A stretch of 20,330 nt of DNA from Mnemiopsis leidyi (GCA_000226015.1 JH152941.1:1223-21552), one strand, 5' to 3'; shown: positions 1-9,391, numbered from the stretch's first letter. Translations and numbers: made by a program. The notes: generated from the sequence alone by a model not told the origin.

Positions 1-660
1 TGAAAGTGAAAGTGCTCCGGGCTGTATTCTTACTTGTAATACTAAGTGTCGTCTGATCGCGGGTTATATTATGATCGGGCTGTTAGTTAATTAGCTGTGT
101 CGTGGGCGGGCTGGTAGAGCTCTCAAGACAAAATATAGCCCGCTGGTGAATATAATAGCACTGCTTCTTTTTACTACATATTTGATATTATTGTTCTTGT
201 CACTACAATTGTAAAAAATATCTGAAGATAAAAGTTAAAAGTAAGAAAAAAGATTAAAGGATCTGACACTTGTAGCAGCTTACTACATGAAATGAGTCAT
301 TTCTAGTTACTTAACGAGTAATTGTGAAGTACGTTTTACTCAAACGGTATAACACCATAATAAGCTTTTCTGCATCTTTACGACTTTTGCAAATTATTCT
401 AGTGTCATTTGATTTCTGCAGCGAGAATATTTTCACAACTGATATACCAATAATATAGATATAAGTATATTGTGGATAGGTGTTTTAACAATCTATGCAC
501 CGTTTTCAAGTACTTCCATAATTTTAGTAATTTTGTATAAGTATATATACTGATTACTGATACATCTTCTTTCAATTTTTCCTTACTGACTGGACTGCCA
601 ACAGCTTTAAATAAGACAAAATTTAAATTTTTCAGTCAATCAATTCATTGTAATATAAAA
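1..660. other. AT-rich non-coding stretch
   Basis: No open frame of useful length or recognisable motif is seen on either strand. The stretch is AT-rich and contains one copy of a dispersed repeat (194-262). It lies downstream of the minus-strand zinc-finger exons and probably includes their 3' flank. Confidence 0.5.
194..262 (+). repeat. Short dispersed repeat, copy 1 (partner 5315-5476)
   Basis: Positions 194-227 match 5315-5347 with a single A-length difference, and 239-262 match 5452-5475 with one or two changes. Copy 1 lacks about 100 bp that separate these blocks in copy 2, so it is an internally deleted member of the same family. The matching blocks begin TTCTTGTCACTACAATTG and AAGTAAGAAAAAAGAT. 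The type of element is not known. Confidence 0.7.
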
Positions 661-669
661 ATAAATTAA

Positions 670-675
670 TTTATT
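670..675 (-). promoter_or_regulatory. Poly(A) signal AATAAA
   Basis: TTTATT on the plus strand reads AATAAA on the minus strand, about 32 nt past the stop codon of the exon ending at 707. This placement is right for the 3' end of that gene. The region is AT-rich, so chance occurrence is possible. Confidence 0.45.
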
Positions 676-706
676 CATATTTTGATTTTTACTACTACAA
701 GGTGCT

Positions 707-983
707 TCAAGTCTTCAACACATTGAACGTACAGCATTTTCTTTTGGCCAGGTTTATAATTTGGAAGGACTCTTGAGTAGAAATGCTAATATTATCATTG
801 GATTTCTTTGGGAGCAGTTGCTTTGAAAGAGATTTCAGTTCTGTGAGCTCTTCACGAAACTCTTGCTTGATAAAATCTATGTTGTTATCGAACAGTTTAA
901 ATTGATCCATAATTCTTGCTGCCCGTTCATTTTCATGTTCAGTTATACAGTCATTACACATAACGAAGAATCGGCCAAATCTT
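707..983 (-). CDS. PHD-like zinc-finger protein, terminal exon
   Basis: The exon starts after an acceptor with a pyrimidine-containing tract (ATTCACAG, minus strand, at 984-991) and runs to a TGA at 707. It opens with RFGRFFVMCNDC, giving the second Cys pair (C-x2-C) of a zinc-binding module, followed by about 45 charged residues rich in E, K and L (DFIKQEFREELTELKSL) that look like a short coiled coil, and then a Ser/Asn-rich tail. It joins the exon at 1052-1115 in exactly the right phase (AT|A) across a 68-bp intron. PHD-like fingers read chromatin or are carried by transposon proteins; which applies cannot be told here. Upstream exons were not found, so this may be a partial gene or relic. 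Confidence 0.55.
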
Positions 984-1051
984 CTGTGAATAGATGAGGT
1001 TTTGTTAACTGCGTGAGATAGATGGTTGGCTAAGGAGGTAGGAGAACTTAC

Positions 1052-1115
1052 ATTGCAGGGTTCAGTAAGTTAATTGCATGAAACTTCCTCTTACACATAA
1101 AGCATTTAACAACCT
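1052..1115 (-). CDS. PHD-like zinc-finger protein, penultimate exon
   Basis: On the minus strand this piece reads VVKCFMCKRKFHAINLLNPA, a C-x2-C-x4-H pattern with the FHA segment typical of the first half of a PHD-like finger. It ends at a consensus donor (AT|GTAAGT) at 1046-1051. The start is taken from an acceptor-like TTCAG at 1116-1120; the frame is open a little further upstream to a TGA near 1140, so that boundary is less certain. Spliced to the next exon, it gives Cys-Cys-His plus Cys-Cys. A usual PHD finger has three more metal ligands before this point, presumably on an exon not found. Confidence 0.5.
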
Positions 1116-1159
1116 CTGAATTGTTGTTAATGTTTGATGAAACATGTCATTGATTAATT

Positions 1160-1199
1160 ACATTTGATTAATTAATAATTACATACATTTGATTAATTA
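1160..1199. repeat. Short direct repeat ACATTTGATTAATTA x2
   Basis: The 15-bp unit occurs at 1160-1174 and 1185-1199, with related ATTAATTA units before and between. It is a simple local duplication in AT-rich sequence. Confidence 0.7.
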
Positions 1200-1204
1200 C
1201 ATAA

Positions 1205-1450
1205 GATGCAGTATGAAAAGGCTGCATTCAAAATATCTGCCGCCAAAAGTGGCCTCTTTCCTCAATAGCTGTTGCGCAAAGCGGCTGCCATCAACAGCTC
1301 TTCTGGAACAGAATCCAGTATTACTATTAACTACCCGTCCCGTTTGAACGGTTAACAGGAACCAGTAATGATTAAGGCATGTCGGTGCTACCGTTTTCCC
1401 CTCTGAGATCTGCGCTATTACATTAGCAGACCACTTTTGAAGATGATGAC
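1205..1450 (-). pseudogene. Ulp1-protease-like fragment, copy 1 (broken)
   Basis: Minus-strand translation gives a segment with NHYWFLLTVQTGRVV. After an 8-bp insertion that shifts the frame, it continues as ILDSVPEELLMAAALRNSY and meets a stop. An H-W dyad followed about 15 residues later by D-S recalls the His-Trp and Asp positions of Ulp1/SENP-type (C48) cysteine proteases, a domain often carried by transposons. No catalytic Cys region (Q...DCG) is visible, so the assignment rests on a short motif. The same about 60-bp core is present at 3150-3215 without the insertion. The frame break and stop make it a fragment. Confidence 0.35.
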
Positions 1451-1594
1451 TTGGGTTCAGAGGGCAGAGGCTGTTGTGGTCTGATGTAAAAAATTGACTC
1501 ATTATGTGGAATATACTCATTATGTCAGGTAAAACTAAAAAGCTCAAAGCTGCCATGCAAAGTGGCTGCTATTACCACGAACAAATTATCACCA

Positions 1595-1602
1595 CAAACA
1601 AA
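1595..1602 (+). repeat. 8-bp target-site duplication, left
   Basis: CAAACAAA lies immediately left of the terminal TAGGGTTGGCA and is repeated exactly at 2942-2949 on the right of the element. An 8-bp duplication is the hallmark of hAT-superfamily insertion. Confidence 0.85.
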
Positions 1603-1867
1603 TAGGGTTGGCAGATATAAAATTATATCTATAAATTATATCTATAAAATTGAAAACTTTGGATATATTTTATAGATATAATTTTAAAATTTTATAGATA
1701 TAATTTCTTTTTCTGATTAAAGAAAATTACATATTTTTTCCAACAATTCAAAGTCAAAATTTATTAATCACACAATACGGAATTTAAAAACTAAGCTGAC
1801 GATTTTCTTCCGGGAGTAGAGCTCCTTAAGGGACTTCTTTATAGAGCCCTGCTGCTTTGACTGCTGC

Positions 1868-1944
1868 TTTGACTGGGGCCCAAGTGTAAATAAAGAGACC
1901 TGCTCCTTCGAGCAGGTTTGATCCCTATTTACACGTTGGCCCCA
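1868..1944. repeat. Long imperfect hairpin inside the hAT-type element
   Basis: Arms 1868-1889 and 1923-1944 pair at 20 of 22 positions (start GACTGGGGCC). Nested within the loop is a second perfect 8-bp stem with a 4-nt loop, ACCTGCTC-CTTC-GAGCAGGT. Subterminal hairpins are common in non-autonomous transposons. Confidence 0.75.
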
Positions 1945-2034
1945 GTCCTGCAGGCTCTATCAGGGACACTCTCCTTAAAAGGGATTTCTCAAAAGTCCTG
2001 CAACCTCTCTAGGGGACTTCCTGAAGAGCTGAAG

Positions 2035-2223
2035 GGGCAAAGTGTCCAGAGAGGGACCTGCTCCAAGGTCCTGCAGGCTCTCTCGATGAGAGACTCTCCA
2101 AGGTCCTGCGATAAGGGACTCTCTAAGATCCTTCAAGGTCGAGCAGGCTTTCTCTATAAGGGACTCACCCTTAAGAGAATTCCTGACTAGGGCCAAAGTG
2201 TTCAGAGAGGGACCTGCTCCAAG
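2035..2223 (+). repeat. Direct repeat of about 33 bp, two copies
   Basis: A block beginning GGGCAAAGTGTCCAGAGAG at 2035 recurs near 2190 as GGGCCAAAGTGTTCAGAGAG, both continuing into GGGACCTGCTCCAAG. The intervening sequence repeats AAGGTCCTGCAGG-like words several times. The open frames through here are consequences of the repeats, not genes. Confidence 0.65.
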
Positions 2224-2410
2224 CCCCAAGGTAAGGCAGGTTCTCTCTATGTGCAGCTATAAGGTTATTGCTGCAAACGAGGTTCACCATGAGTTGAGAA
2301 TATTTCTGCTGTTGCTTTGTGATTCTAGGACAGGTCTAAGCTTGCTCCATTAGCTCAGTTCATGACTGTGGTTCACTGTCTAATAGCAAGATTAATTTTT
2401 AAGATTAATT

Positions 2411-2572
2411 TAGACTACCACTGGTAATCTATATAGATGAGATAGCTTGACTATTGTTGATAATCAGCTATTCAGGAAGCTTAACTACCACTGGTAATAA
2501 GCTGTTCGTGATAGTGTTGACTACCGCTGGTAATCAGTTTAGAGAGCAGAACTACCGCTGGTAATTTGCTCT
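2411..2572. repeat. Array of five hairpins with a shared core and different paired outer stems
   Basis: A palindromic core, TACCACTGGTA or TACCGCTGGTA, is centred at about 2421, 2491, 2527 and 2558, with a diverged fifth copy TATTGTTGATA at 2452-2462. Each core is enclosed by different but complementary flanks: TAGA/TCTA, ATAGCT/AGCTAT (diverged copy), AGCTTA/TAAGCT, TGA/TCA and AGAGCA/TGCTCT. In the diverged core one C-G pair is replaced by T-A. Pairing is kept while sequence changes. It lies inside the hAT-type element. Confidence 0.75.
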
Positions 2573-2620
2573 ATGATAAGCACATAAACTAGGTTGGTCA
2601 AACATGCTATATGATCCAGT

Positions 2621-2676
2621 GATCACATTTCCTTGTGTTTGAATAACAAATTGCTGGATCACATTTCCTTGTGTTT
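2621..2676 (+). repeat. Duplicated 20-mer GATCACATTTCCTTGTGTTT
   Basis: Exact copies at 2621-2640 and 2657-2676, 36 bp apart, in the 3' part of the hAT-type element. Confidence 0.85.
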
Positions 2677-2941
2677 AAAGACCTAATTACAATCTAGTCG
2701 TAATGAGCAGATCGCTTTGGAATTGATCTACTTTGCGGGGTGCTACAATGTTTGGTGGATCATCTCATGTAAAATTTCACACAAACATCTAGTGAGGTGA
2801 ACCTTTCCATTTTACCCTCAAAATTGAACGAAATAATGAAAATTTAAAAATTATATCTTTATATCTATAATTATATCTATAAAATGAAAAAAGTTATATC
2901 TTATATCTATAAAAAATTTTGAGATATAATTGCCAACCCTA

Positions 2942-2949
2942 CAAACAAA
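2942..2949 (+). repeat. 8-bp target-site duplication, right
   Basis: CAAACAAA directly follows the terminal TGCCAACCCTA and equals 1595-1602. Confidence 0.85.
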
Positions 2950-3076
2950 TCATTTAATTTCATAAGTTCATGTATACAATGTTAGGCCTTAAAGCCGTTA
3001 TTTTCTATGATATGATTCTTTCAAGTAGCTTATTTGGAAGGAAGATAAACAGTGCCAAATAAGGTGAGACTTACGG

Positions 3077-3252
3077 CAGGTCGGCATAAGCTTTGCTACC
3101 GTTCTGACTAAATGGCGTCTTCCTTCCCGGCTACTCTTGTTTAGCCCTTCTGGAACAGAATCCAGTATTACTACCCGTCCCGTTTGAACGGTTAACAGGA
3201 ACCAGTGATGATCTGCGACATTACATAAGCAGACCATTCTTACGTCCCACAT
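3077..3252 (-). pseudogene. Ulp1-protease-like fragment, copy 2
   Basis: Minus-strand reading contains ADHHWFLLTVQTGRVV running straight into ILDSVPE without the frame break of copy 1, then a basic helix-like stretch, and ends near PTC at a consensus donor GTAAGT (3071-3076), as an exon might. The His-Trp and Asp-Ser spacing fits the Ulp1/SENP protease fold; the catalytic Cys part is not seen. Compared with copy 1 it lacks about 45 bp upstream of the His, which shifts the frame there, so the N-terminal side is broken. The similar core and same orientation on both sides of the hAT-type element suggest a duplicated transposon-derived gene fragment. Confidence 0.35.
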
Positions 3253-3259
3253 GTAACAA

Positions 3260-4600
3260 AATATATTGAGTCGACCCGTTCTTTCAAGTGAAGCTATATT
3301 AAAAGCTCAGACATCAGAAGTTGACAAACTTCTGGGTACTTAGTCAATCTTAAAATCGACAGGCTCATCTTTTGAGGTGTCTGAAATTGTATCGATGATA
3401 TTGTTGTACAACTATCAATTGTGAGGAAAAAGTACGTCGAGTCATACCTTCCTTTACTGCATTAGACTTAATTTAAAGATTGTTGGGTTGCCTATTTTCT
3501 ACTTATCGTGGAAGTGGTCCTTGAAGTGTTTCTCGGATATTTTTTTTTGTGTGTTTCTCGGATATTGTTATGAACAGTAAAGGACTTTGTTAAGCAGTTC
3601 TGTAACTTGTGATACAGCATTGGTATCACCTGTTAACCTTACCATACCTATAATATTTCATGTAAGGCATGAAGTTGCTCCTACTATAGGAATCAGCTTC
3701 ATTTTCTTAACTACATCCCAGTTTTTATACTGCGTCCAAAGTTTTTGTGATTATTATAGAAGATTAGAATGTTCGACTGACTTTAAGTTTTCAAAGATTT
3801 AATATAACGTCATTTTCTTAAAAAGCAGTGATATTCCTGTTGTCTCCTTAGATCGTAAATATATGAATACTGGTTTCTATCATCATATTACTCATAAGTT
3901 GTATTATTGGATGACGGTGTTAAAGTATTAGTCGACTTACTCTGTTTGAGTAGGCTACGGTGGACTTCTGGAACTAGGTGTAGGCCCAAATCTGGATTGG
4001 GGCTACCGACCTTAAGGGTGTTTCGAAGTTCGTTTCCGTCAGGGGTTGTATCACGCATAGTAACAATCCAGGTCACGGCTACTGCTATCAGCGCTTATCA
4101 GCTAATACATTGAAGAGTAGAGATAGATTAACGAATGGCATAGATTGAATAGTAATAGCTTTGATGTAAAAACCAGTTGAACGGTATATACCTCTTCTAT
4201 AATGTTTAGTAGGACAGACCCTCTCGTCCCATGTACCGCATAGCCGCTCTTCACACTTTCCATATTGTTCAATAGTCTGGTAACTTCACAGAGTGGCCTT
4301 GAACAGCCACTTCTTTATTTGTAAAGGTTGTTCTTTTTATCTATTGCTATGCGCTGCAAACCCATCTATTATTGTTTCTATTTCAAGTCAAAGCCCAGTG
4401 AGGGTCCTGAATCTCGATGCACAAAGTTGCCTTGTCCAGCCCAATCACTTCTTACAACGTTATTTCCGCAATGCAAATTGAAGAATAAACGTTTAAAGCT
4501 TGTCACCACTAGTGTAATTTAAGAAAACCTCAAGTTTTGTTAATGTTATAATGACGCTTTATTGTGCCTAGTATAATACAAATTACAAAATTAAGGCAAT
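3260..4600. other. Stretch without a supported gene
   Basis: Only short open frames occur. A 16-bp word (GTGTTTCTCGGATATT) is directly duplicated near 3527 and 3551, separated by a T-run. A slightly GC-richer patch at 3945-4035 is open on both strands but shows no recognisable motif and may be a remnant of something coding. The rest is AT-rich sequence in which I see nothing. Confidence 0.4.
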
Positions 4601-4604
4601 ACAG

Positions 4605-5105
4605 ATGGAAATGAAAAAAGAAACTAAGTCAAGAAAAAAAGGAAGAAAAAAAGGAAGAAGGATAATAAAAAAGATCAAAAGACAAAGAAAGATAAAGAAG
4701 GCAGGAAATAATTTATTTGCTATAATAGATTCTTATTTTTCAAAGGTTGTCGGGCCATTATTCAGCCTTAAATGGAGAATATATTAATGAATAAATGTAT
4801 AAAATAACTATAAGAAATTTCATATCGCTACGCACATTGTCGTAGGAATTATATTGGAATCAATTTCATCGACTGGCTCTTCCTTATGATTCACTCTTCC
4901 TTTTAAGCCCCTAATAGATATATGCGTCGATTTGATCAGTGCGAACCGTATCCTTGTTCTTACAAGTAACAACATCCTGATATGTCTCTCCTTTTTCAGC
5001 TATCATTATTGGCATTCTTTTGAATTTTCTTAAATCAAATATTGAAACACCATTAAAACTGTGAACATATTTTTCGAGCATGAGATGTTTGAGGATTTGT
5101 TATGG
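4605..5105 (+). repeat. Diverged A-rich dispersed repeat (partner 5400-5610)
   Basis: An A-rich patch of GGAAGAAAAAAAGG-like words (about 4610-4700) resembles 5400-5510, and 5042-5100 (TTGAAACACCATTAAAACTG then CGAGCATGAG) resembles 5546-5605. The order is preserved, so these are two diverged copies of one repeat. The lysine-rich open frame at 4605-4787 follows from A-richness and is not called as a gene. Confidence 0.5.
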
Positions 5106-5127
5106 TTAACTTTCTGAATGCTGCTGT

Positions 5128-5175
5128 GCTTTGTCCGTAACAAACTCTATTGGCTTTGTCCGTAACAAACTCTAT
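5128..5175 (+). repeat. Tandem duplication, 25-bp period
   Basis: GCTTTGTCCGTAACAAACTC occurs at 5128 and again at 5153, each continuing into TAT. A recent exact duplication. Confidence 0.9.
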
Positions 5176-5314
5176 AGGGCTTTAGTCCGATTCTTGACAC
5201 AACTTCAACATTAACACTACACTACATAGCTAAAAAAGGGGACAGTTTTGTAGATTTGTTGTTGATATGTAATAAATTTAAACATCACTTCTTCTTGTCA
5301 CTACATATTCTTGT

Positions 5315-5476
5315 TTCTTGTCACTACAATTGTAAAAATATCTGAAGTTTTTCTTGCTTTAATGTGTATATAAGTATTGAATTTTGTAAAATATAATACC
5401 GAAAAAAAGCACAATACTGAAAGAAACGACAAAAGAAAAGAAATTTGAAACAAGTAAGAAAAAAGATCAAAGGACG
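5315..5476 (+). repeat. Short dispersed repeat, copy 2 (partner 194-262)
   Basis: The fuller copy of the repeat at 194-262, with an extra about 100 bp between the two conserved blocks. The TTCTTGTCACTACA word is itself duplicated just upstream (near 5291). Confidence 0.7.
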
Positions 5477-5878
5477 AAAAATAAATAGGAAAGAACTAAT
5501 TTCATCTGTAAAATTCTTTGTGAAGTTTCTTTGTGAATTGAATCTTTGAAACACCACAAAAACCGTTAAATCATTTTACGAGCATGAGTTGGTTTGAGAA
5601 TTTGGTGAAATGATTAGTACATATTGTTCTCTCATTTTTATTCATACAAATTCAATTAGTAAGCTATTGTAACCTATCTCAAACAAATGGACCGCTTACT
5701 ATAAAACATCGATATCACACAGTTCACAGTAGGTCCAGCTAAAGTGATGAAGCACGTCATAACTCATATTCCCGATCTAAAGAAGTACGGACACTTATTT
5801 TAGCGCTACCTTGTTATGGTTTCTTCATAACTCATCCAATAGTTCTTTCTCAGACCAAATTAGTAGTAGCGCTAACTT

Positions 5879-5938
5879 CTGATAGCTGAACTTTTTATAG
5901 CTGTTCATCTGATAGCTGAACTTTTGATAGCAGTTCAT
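5879..5938 (+). repeat. Tandem duplication, 30-bp period
   Basis: CTGATAGCTGAACTTTT begins both units (5879 and 5909); the units differ at three or four positions and each ends in GTTCAT. GATAGCTGAAC and GTTCATCTGA also make local inverted pairs. Confidence 0.85.
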
Positions 5939-6509
5939 CTGAACATCTGACGAAGAATCATATACGTCTGTCACGTGACTTTATGCACGGTTGTTAGAGG
6001 CTGCTCCAGGGCTGTGTTGCTGTGTGGGAATGGATAGTCTTTTAAATAAAAATTGATAAAAACAATATCATAAACCAGATTTAAATTAACCTGATAATAA
6101 AGTAATAATTCAAGAGTTTTCAATTATAGTTTTTTAAAAACTTCATTTGATATGACCTACGGACTGGGATGAGATCTAGTTACAGTTCGTCTAATCCATG
6201 ATAACGATAATCTTCTACTTTACTACTTTACCATCATACCGACACCATTCTCATAATACTTGCACTGTTCGTAATTTTGCAAGTCAATTTGGTTTTCTGA
6301 TTTAGGATTACCAGCATTCAGCTTTAATGCTTTGTGCATAAGTTTGACTTAGTGAGCATTAAAGTCTCATTTATTGGTACGTGGGAAAACAGCGGCTTTT
6401 TTGGTTACCTCACGTAAGATTTTTATCTGAGAAATACTGATATGCTTAGTTCATAGTTTTTTTACACTTTTCCTTTTGTGATAATGTGTTATCCCACCAT
6501 GTAATAACT

Positions 6510-6522
6510 GGGGGGGGGGGGG
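6510..6522 (+). repeat. G13 homopolymer
   Basis: Thirteen consecutive G in otherwise AT-rich DNA. Length is likely unstable and may be an assembly soft spot. Confidence 0.9.
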
Positions 6523-8639
6523 TGCTCTGGTTATTTGTCACGATAGCATGGGCAACCCCCTAACTGCTCCCTACTGATATTATTTTGAACGCCTGACTTT
6601 CATATCACTATACATTTGGCTGAACATTATGAGTTGTTGTTAAGAAACAATTAGTCGGGGTTTTGTATTTGAAGGTATTTCGATGTATTTCGCTGAATGC
6701 GAATAACATGGTTGAGTAGTTCGCAAAATCGTCACTGCACAGAATTATTTCGTTGTTTCATGTTTTAGTCAGTAAAGGATTGTTCAGCAGTTACAAACCG
6801 TGTGCACAAATAGAGATGATGATTGATGATGTGCACTTTTCTTCTCGTCTGATGTGCTACAAAAGCAGTACCATATCTTTATAGGTCTAGAAGTTTTGGA
6901 TTGCATGTATTGAATTTAACTGCCTACATTTGTCAGCAAGCAGAAATTTTTTGCTTCCAAGATCATGGCTTGTTTAAAATGTGCGTATATACTGTAGCAC
7001 TAACTCATAATTTAGACAAGTCAATAGTTTAAACTTTCTCTCTTTTGCGCAAATTTTCGGGATAAACATGCAGATTGTATTGTATATTGTACTCATGCTT
7101 ATAGTCATCTTAATGATCTGCTTATATATTTAATCAAGTTTCACAAAATTGGATTTTTAGACTATCTTAACCTCTTGGAAATAAAACAAGATAACGGGTG
7201 AATGTATCACCTTTCTGAAAGTTAATTATTCATTATTCAATTCTCTAGCTTAAAGGGATTCTAGTTCTGTTGTGTCTTATGAACTTTTAATTCTCGGAGT
7301 TGCCCTTCAATGACACGCAACATTTTTATCTGTGAGGTAAGGTGTGACTTTGTCCCTGTAAATACGTCGATATTAGTTTGTCACGAAATAATTATTGAAC
7401 ATACTAATTACTAATATTGTCTCACAGAATTTCGAAAGTTAAAAGTTTTGCCGTACAAGTGTACGTTCCTTACCCTGTCACTGCTTACCCATACTTATTC
7501 TCGCATATTCGGAATTTTATGCCATAACACAGCCGCTCCGCTGACGTATTGACGTAACTACATATTCTCAAAATTGTTTGGTAAATTATGCTTTCAATAG
7601 AACTCTTATGTGTTTATTCTCTGAATAATTGTTTTATATAACGTTGGATGTGAAATTTTGTTGCTTATTAAATTTGCTATACCATTCATCGTAATTACTG
7701 CTGACATACTCATGATAATGCTGTTAAAGTATAATTAACATTCTTATAATGTTTTGCACCTCACAAATAGCTGCATTTCAGTACAAGTATTGTTTTGTTT
7801 CCAATCAATTGTAGTCTGCAGACTTCGATCGTGGCGAGTAGTTTTATTATTTGGGATAAAATAATGACAGGTTACTTGAATTTGGGGTTGATGTTATGAA
7901 AACAGTCCACAGTAAGCCATTGTTCCAACTTACGTAACCAACCATTTCATGGTATGATTGTTATTTTACCAGCAAAGAAATGCAAATGGTGTTGCTAATG
8001 TGCCAAAACATTGTATGTCAGTATCTCTTTCATGTATATATCGCAACGTATTGTCATTAGCTTAAATATTCATTAATACATTCGGGTTAATGTCTTAAAT
8101 CTTGTGTGCTGTTGCACTGAGGTGCTTGACTGCCTCTGTCCGCGTCCTGGAACCGAACATTTCACACCTAGAGACGTTGCTAAGTTGACTTCCGTCAAGC
8201 AATATTGTAAACACGGCCCGTTGCCCCATTCGCCAGTTCCATTGTTATATTTTCTATTGTCTTGTATTAGCCACCCAACCCTATTGCATAACCTAAGAGA
8301 TGTTTGTTCTAGTCTGATATTCCATGTTATCTGTTTGTACTTGTGGAGAATAACAGCATAACGTGTTGTCTGCGAAATACTTGCTTCTGAAATTCTTAAT
8401 TTATATCATTACGAAACTTAAGATTTGAATATTTGAGTATTTGTGTCAGATGACAAAATTGTTTTCTAAGCTATCGTCTGCTAAATGCTACCATCTCCGT
8501 TCATTGTAATTGTAATTGTCATAAGATTATTTTTTCGCCATCTTTCGACAACAAATTTAAGGAAAGGTAACGACGACGATCTTCCCAATCTAATGTAGTT
8601 TCTTAGATTGATAATTAGGGAGACTAAAATTATTTGATC

Positions 8640-8882
8640 TGCAGTTTTTTTGACTAGAAAAATACTTGGGTTTATCATTTTCATTTTTCCCGTTAGAACA
8701 ATACTCAACACTGTGTGTTCTAGCTTGGTTTTCAATGTTCCTAACTCCTCCAACAATTTGGAAACTTTCTTATTTAAAGTCCGGTAGTTGTTCTTCGACA
8801 AGCGTCCCGGCTTAAGCGTTGGGTTCATTTGGCCCGCAGAAAATTCTTGGCTGGAATTTAGAGCATCTATAAAAACGGACAT
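8640..8882 (-). pseudogene. Module D, copy 1 (unknown Lys/Leu-rich protein segment)
   Basis: The minus-strand frame from an ATG at 8882 encodes a conserved piece, from ALNSSQEFSAGQMNPTLK through a basic, probably helical stretch (NNYRTLNKKVSKLLEELG) to about TKLEHTV. Its counterpart at 9925-10115 is about 85-90% identical by eye, then departs. Past position 8640 the frame stays open to 8481, but with no counterpart elsewhere, so that tail may be chance. The N-terminus is also replaced relative to copy 2 (RRLIDALN there), so the ATG may be fortuitous. No family is recognised. It is part of the scrambled cluster. Confidence 0.45.
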
Positions 8883-8935
8883 ATCTTATAAAGACGGACA
8901 CATCTTATAATAAAGACACATCATATAAAGAATAA
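8877..8935 (+). repeat. Tandem repeat of about 20 bp, three units
   Basis: Variants of GACGGACACATCTTATAAA repeat three times between modules D copy 1 and C fragment 3, exactly where homology to the cluster units stops. Confidence 0.75.
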
Positions 8936-8949
8936 AATTAAATAAAAAC

Positions 8950-9090
8950 AAGTGAATATGCTTTGGGATTCGTCCCCCTCACCAAAGCCGGCACATTTCA
9001 ATGTGTCGACAAATTCCTCCTCCATTCCTGGCTCTGAATTGGCCTGAGTCAGGTCGTTCCTTTTTCTGTAGCATTTTGATGGTCCCGGCT
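8950..9090 (-). pseudogene. Module C, copy 3 (5' fragment)
   Basis: Read on the minus strand, it starts with a basic run (RKRND), then NSEPGMEEEFVDTLKCAGFG and the EGDESQS segment, and then loses similarity near 8955 and stops. It therefore keeps the basic leader and first 25 or so residues of module C only. It directly follows the inverted-repeat block 9098-9440, making a head-to-tail second unit on the minus strand. The retained EGDE-x-QS residues also occur in the plus-strand copy but are missing from the otherwise best copy at 9476-9862. Confidence 0.55.
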
Positions 9091-9391
9091 CGCCCGAATC
9101 ATTTGTATTTCTTTGTAACTGTCACTGTCCACCACATCAGTTACAACTTCTTCTGTGGAAAATTCTCCCCCTCCCCTGTCCATTTGACAAATCACAGTTT
9201 AACAGCTTGTTTCAGAAGATTGTCTAATTTTTTTCGATCTCTCCAACCATTTTCTTCATAAAGGCACCCATTTCCATTATGGGCCGAGACTTGTCCACCA
9301 CAACATACCGTTTAAGCACTTAGTCCCACTTGCAAGTTTTGCTAAATTCCATATTAATCTGTTGGTGTACACTCAGAGCCAGGTCGTTTCT

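Larger units (their letters stand above)
1603..2941. mobile_element. Non-autonomous hAT-type DNA transposon (1,339 bp)
   Basis: The ends are an 11-bp perfect inverted repeat, TAGGGTTGGCA and TGCCAACCCTA, flanked by an exact 8-bp duplication (CAAACAAA). Just inside each end is an AT-rich tract of TATAGATATAATT-type repeats, again in inverted orientation. The interior has no transposase frame. It carries a long hairpin (1868-1944), a direct repeat (2035/2190), an array of hairpins (2411-2572) and a duplicated 20-mer (2621/2657). The intact duplication suggests a relatively undisturbed insertion. It sits between the two Ulp1-like fragments. hAT membership is inferred from duplication length and the TIR style; without a transposase it depends on an autonomous relative elsewhere. 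Confidence 0.8.
5620..8480. other. Long AT-rich stretch without a supported gene
   Basis: No coding frame longer than about 85 codons and no motif I recognise. It contains a 30-bp tandem duplication (5879-5938) and a 13-base G run (6510-6522). A patch at 8100-8360 is somewhat GC-richer and open for 85 codons on the plus strand without an ATG; its translation is Cys- and Leu-rich with no known pattern, so it is not called. Confidence 0.45.

Noticed and set aside
1918..2190. 90-codon open frame on the plus strand
   Set aside because: It lies inside the repeat-rich interior of the hAT-type element, and the opposite strand is open too; the translation is a by-product of repeats.
3888..4113. Frames open on both strands in a GC-richer patch
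   Set aside because: Short, without recognisable pattern; kept only as a remark in the non-coding entry.
4605..4787. Lysine/arginine-rich 60-residue frame
   Set aside because: Composition follows from an A-rich repeat tract with a diverged copy near 5400; no motif.
8104..8361. Cys/Leu-rich 85-codon frame
   Set aside because: No ATG, no motif, no repeat copy and no splice signals that define an exon.
9001..9261. 86-codon plus-strand frame
   Set aside because: Antisense to module C fragment 3 and the inverted-repeat arm; no independent support.
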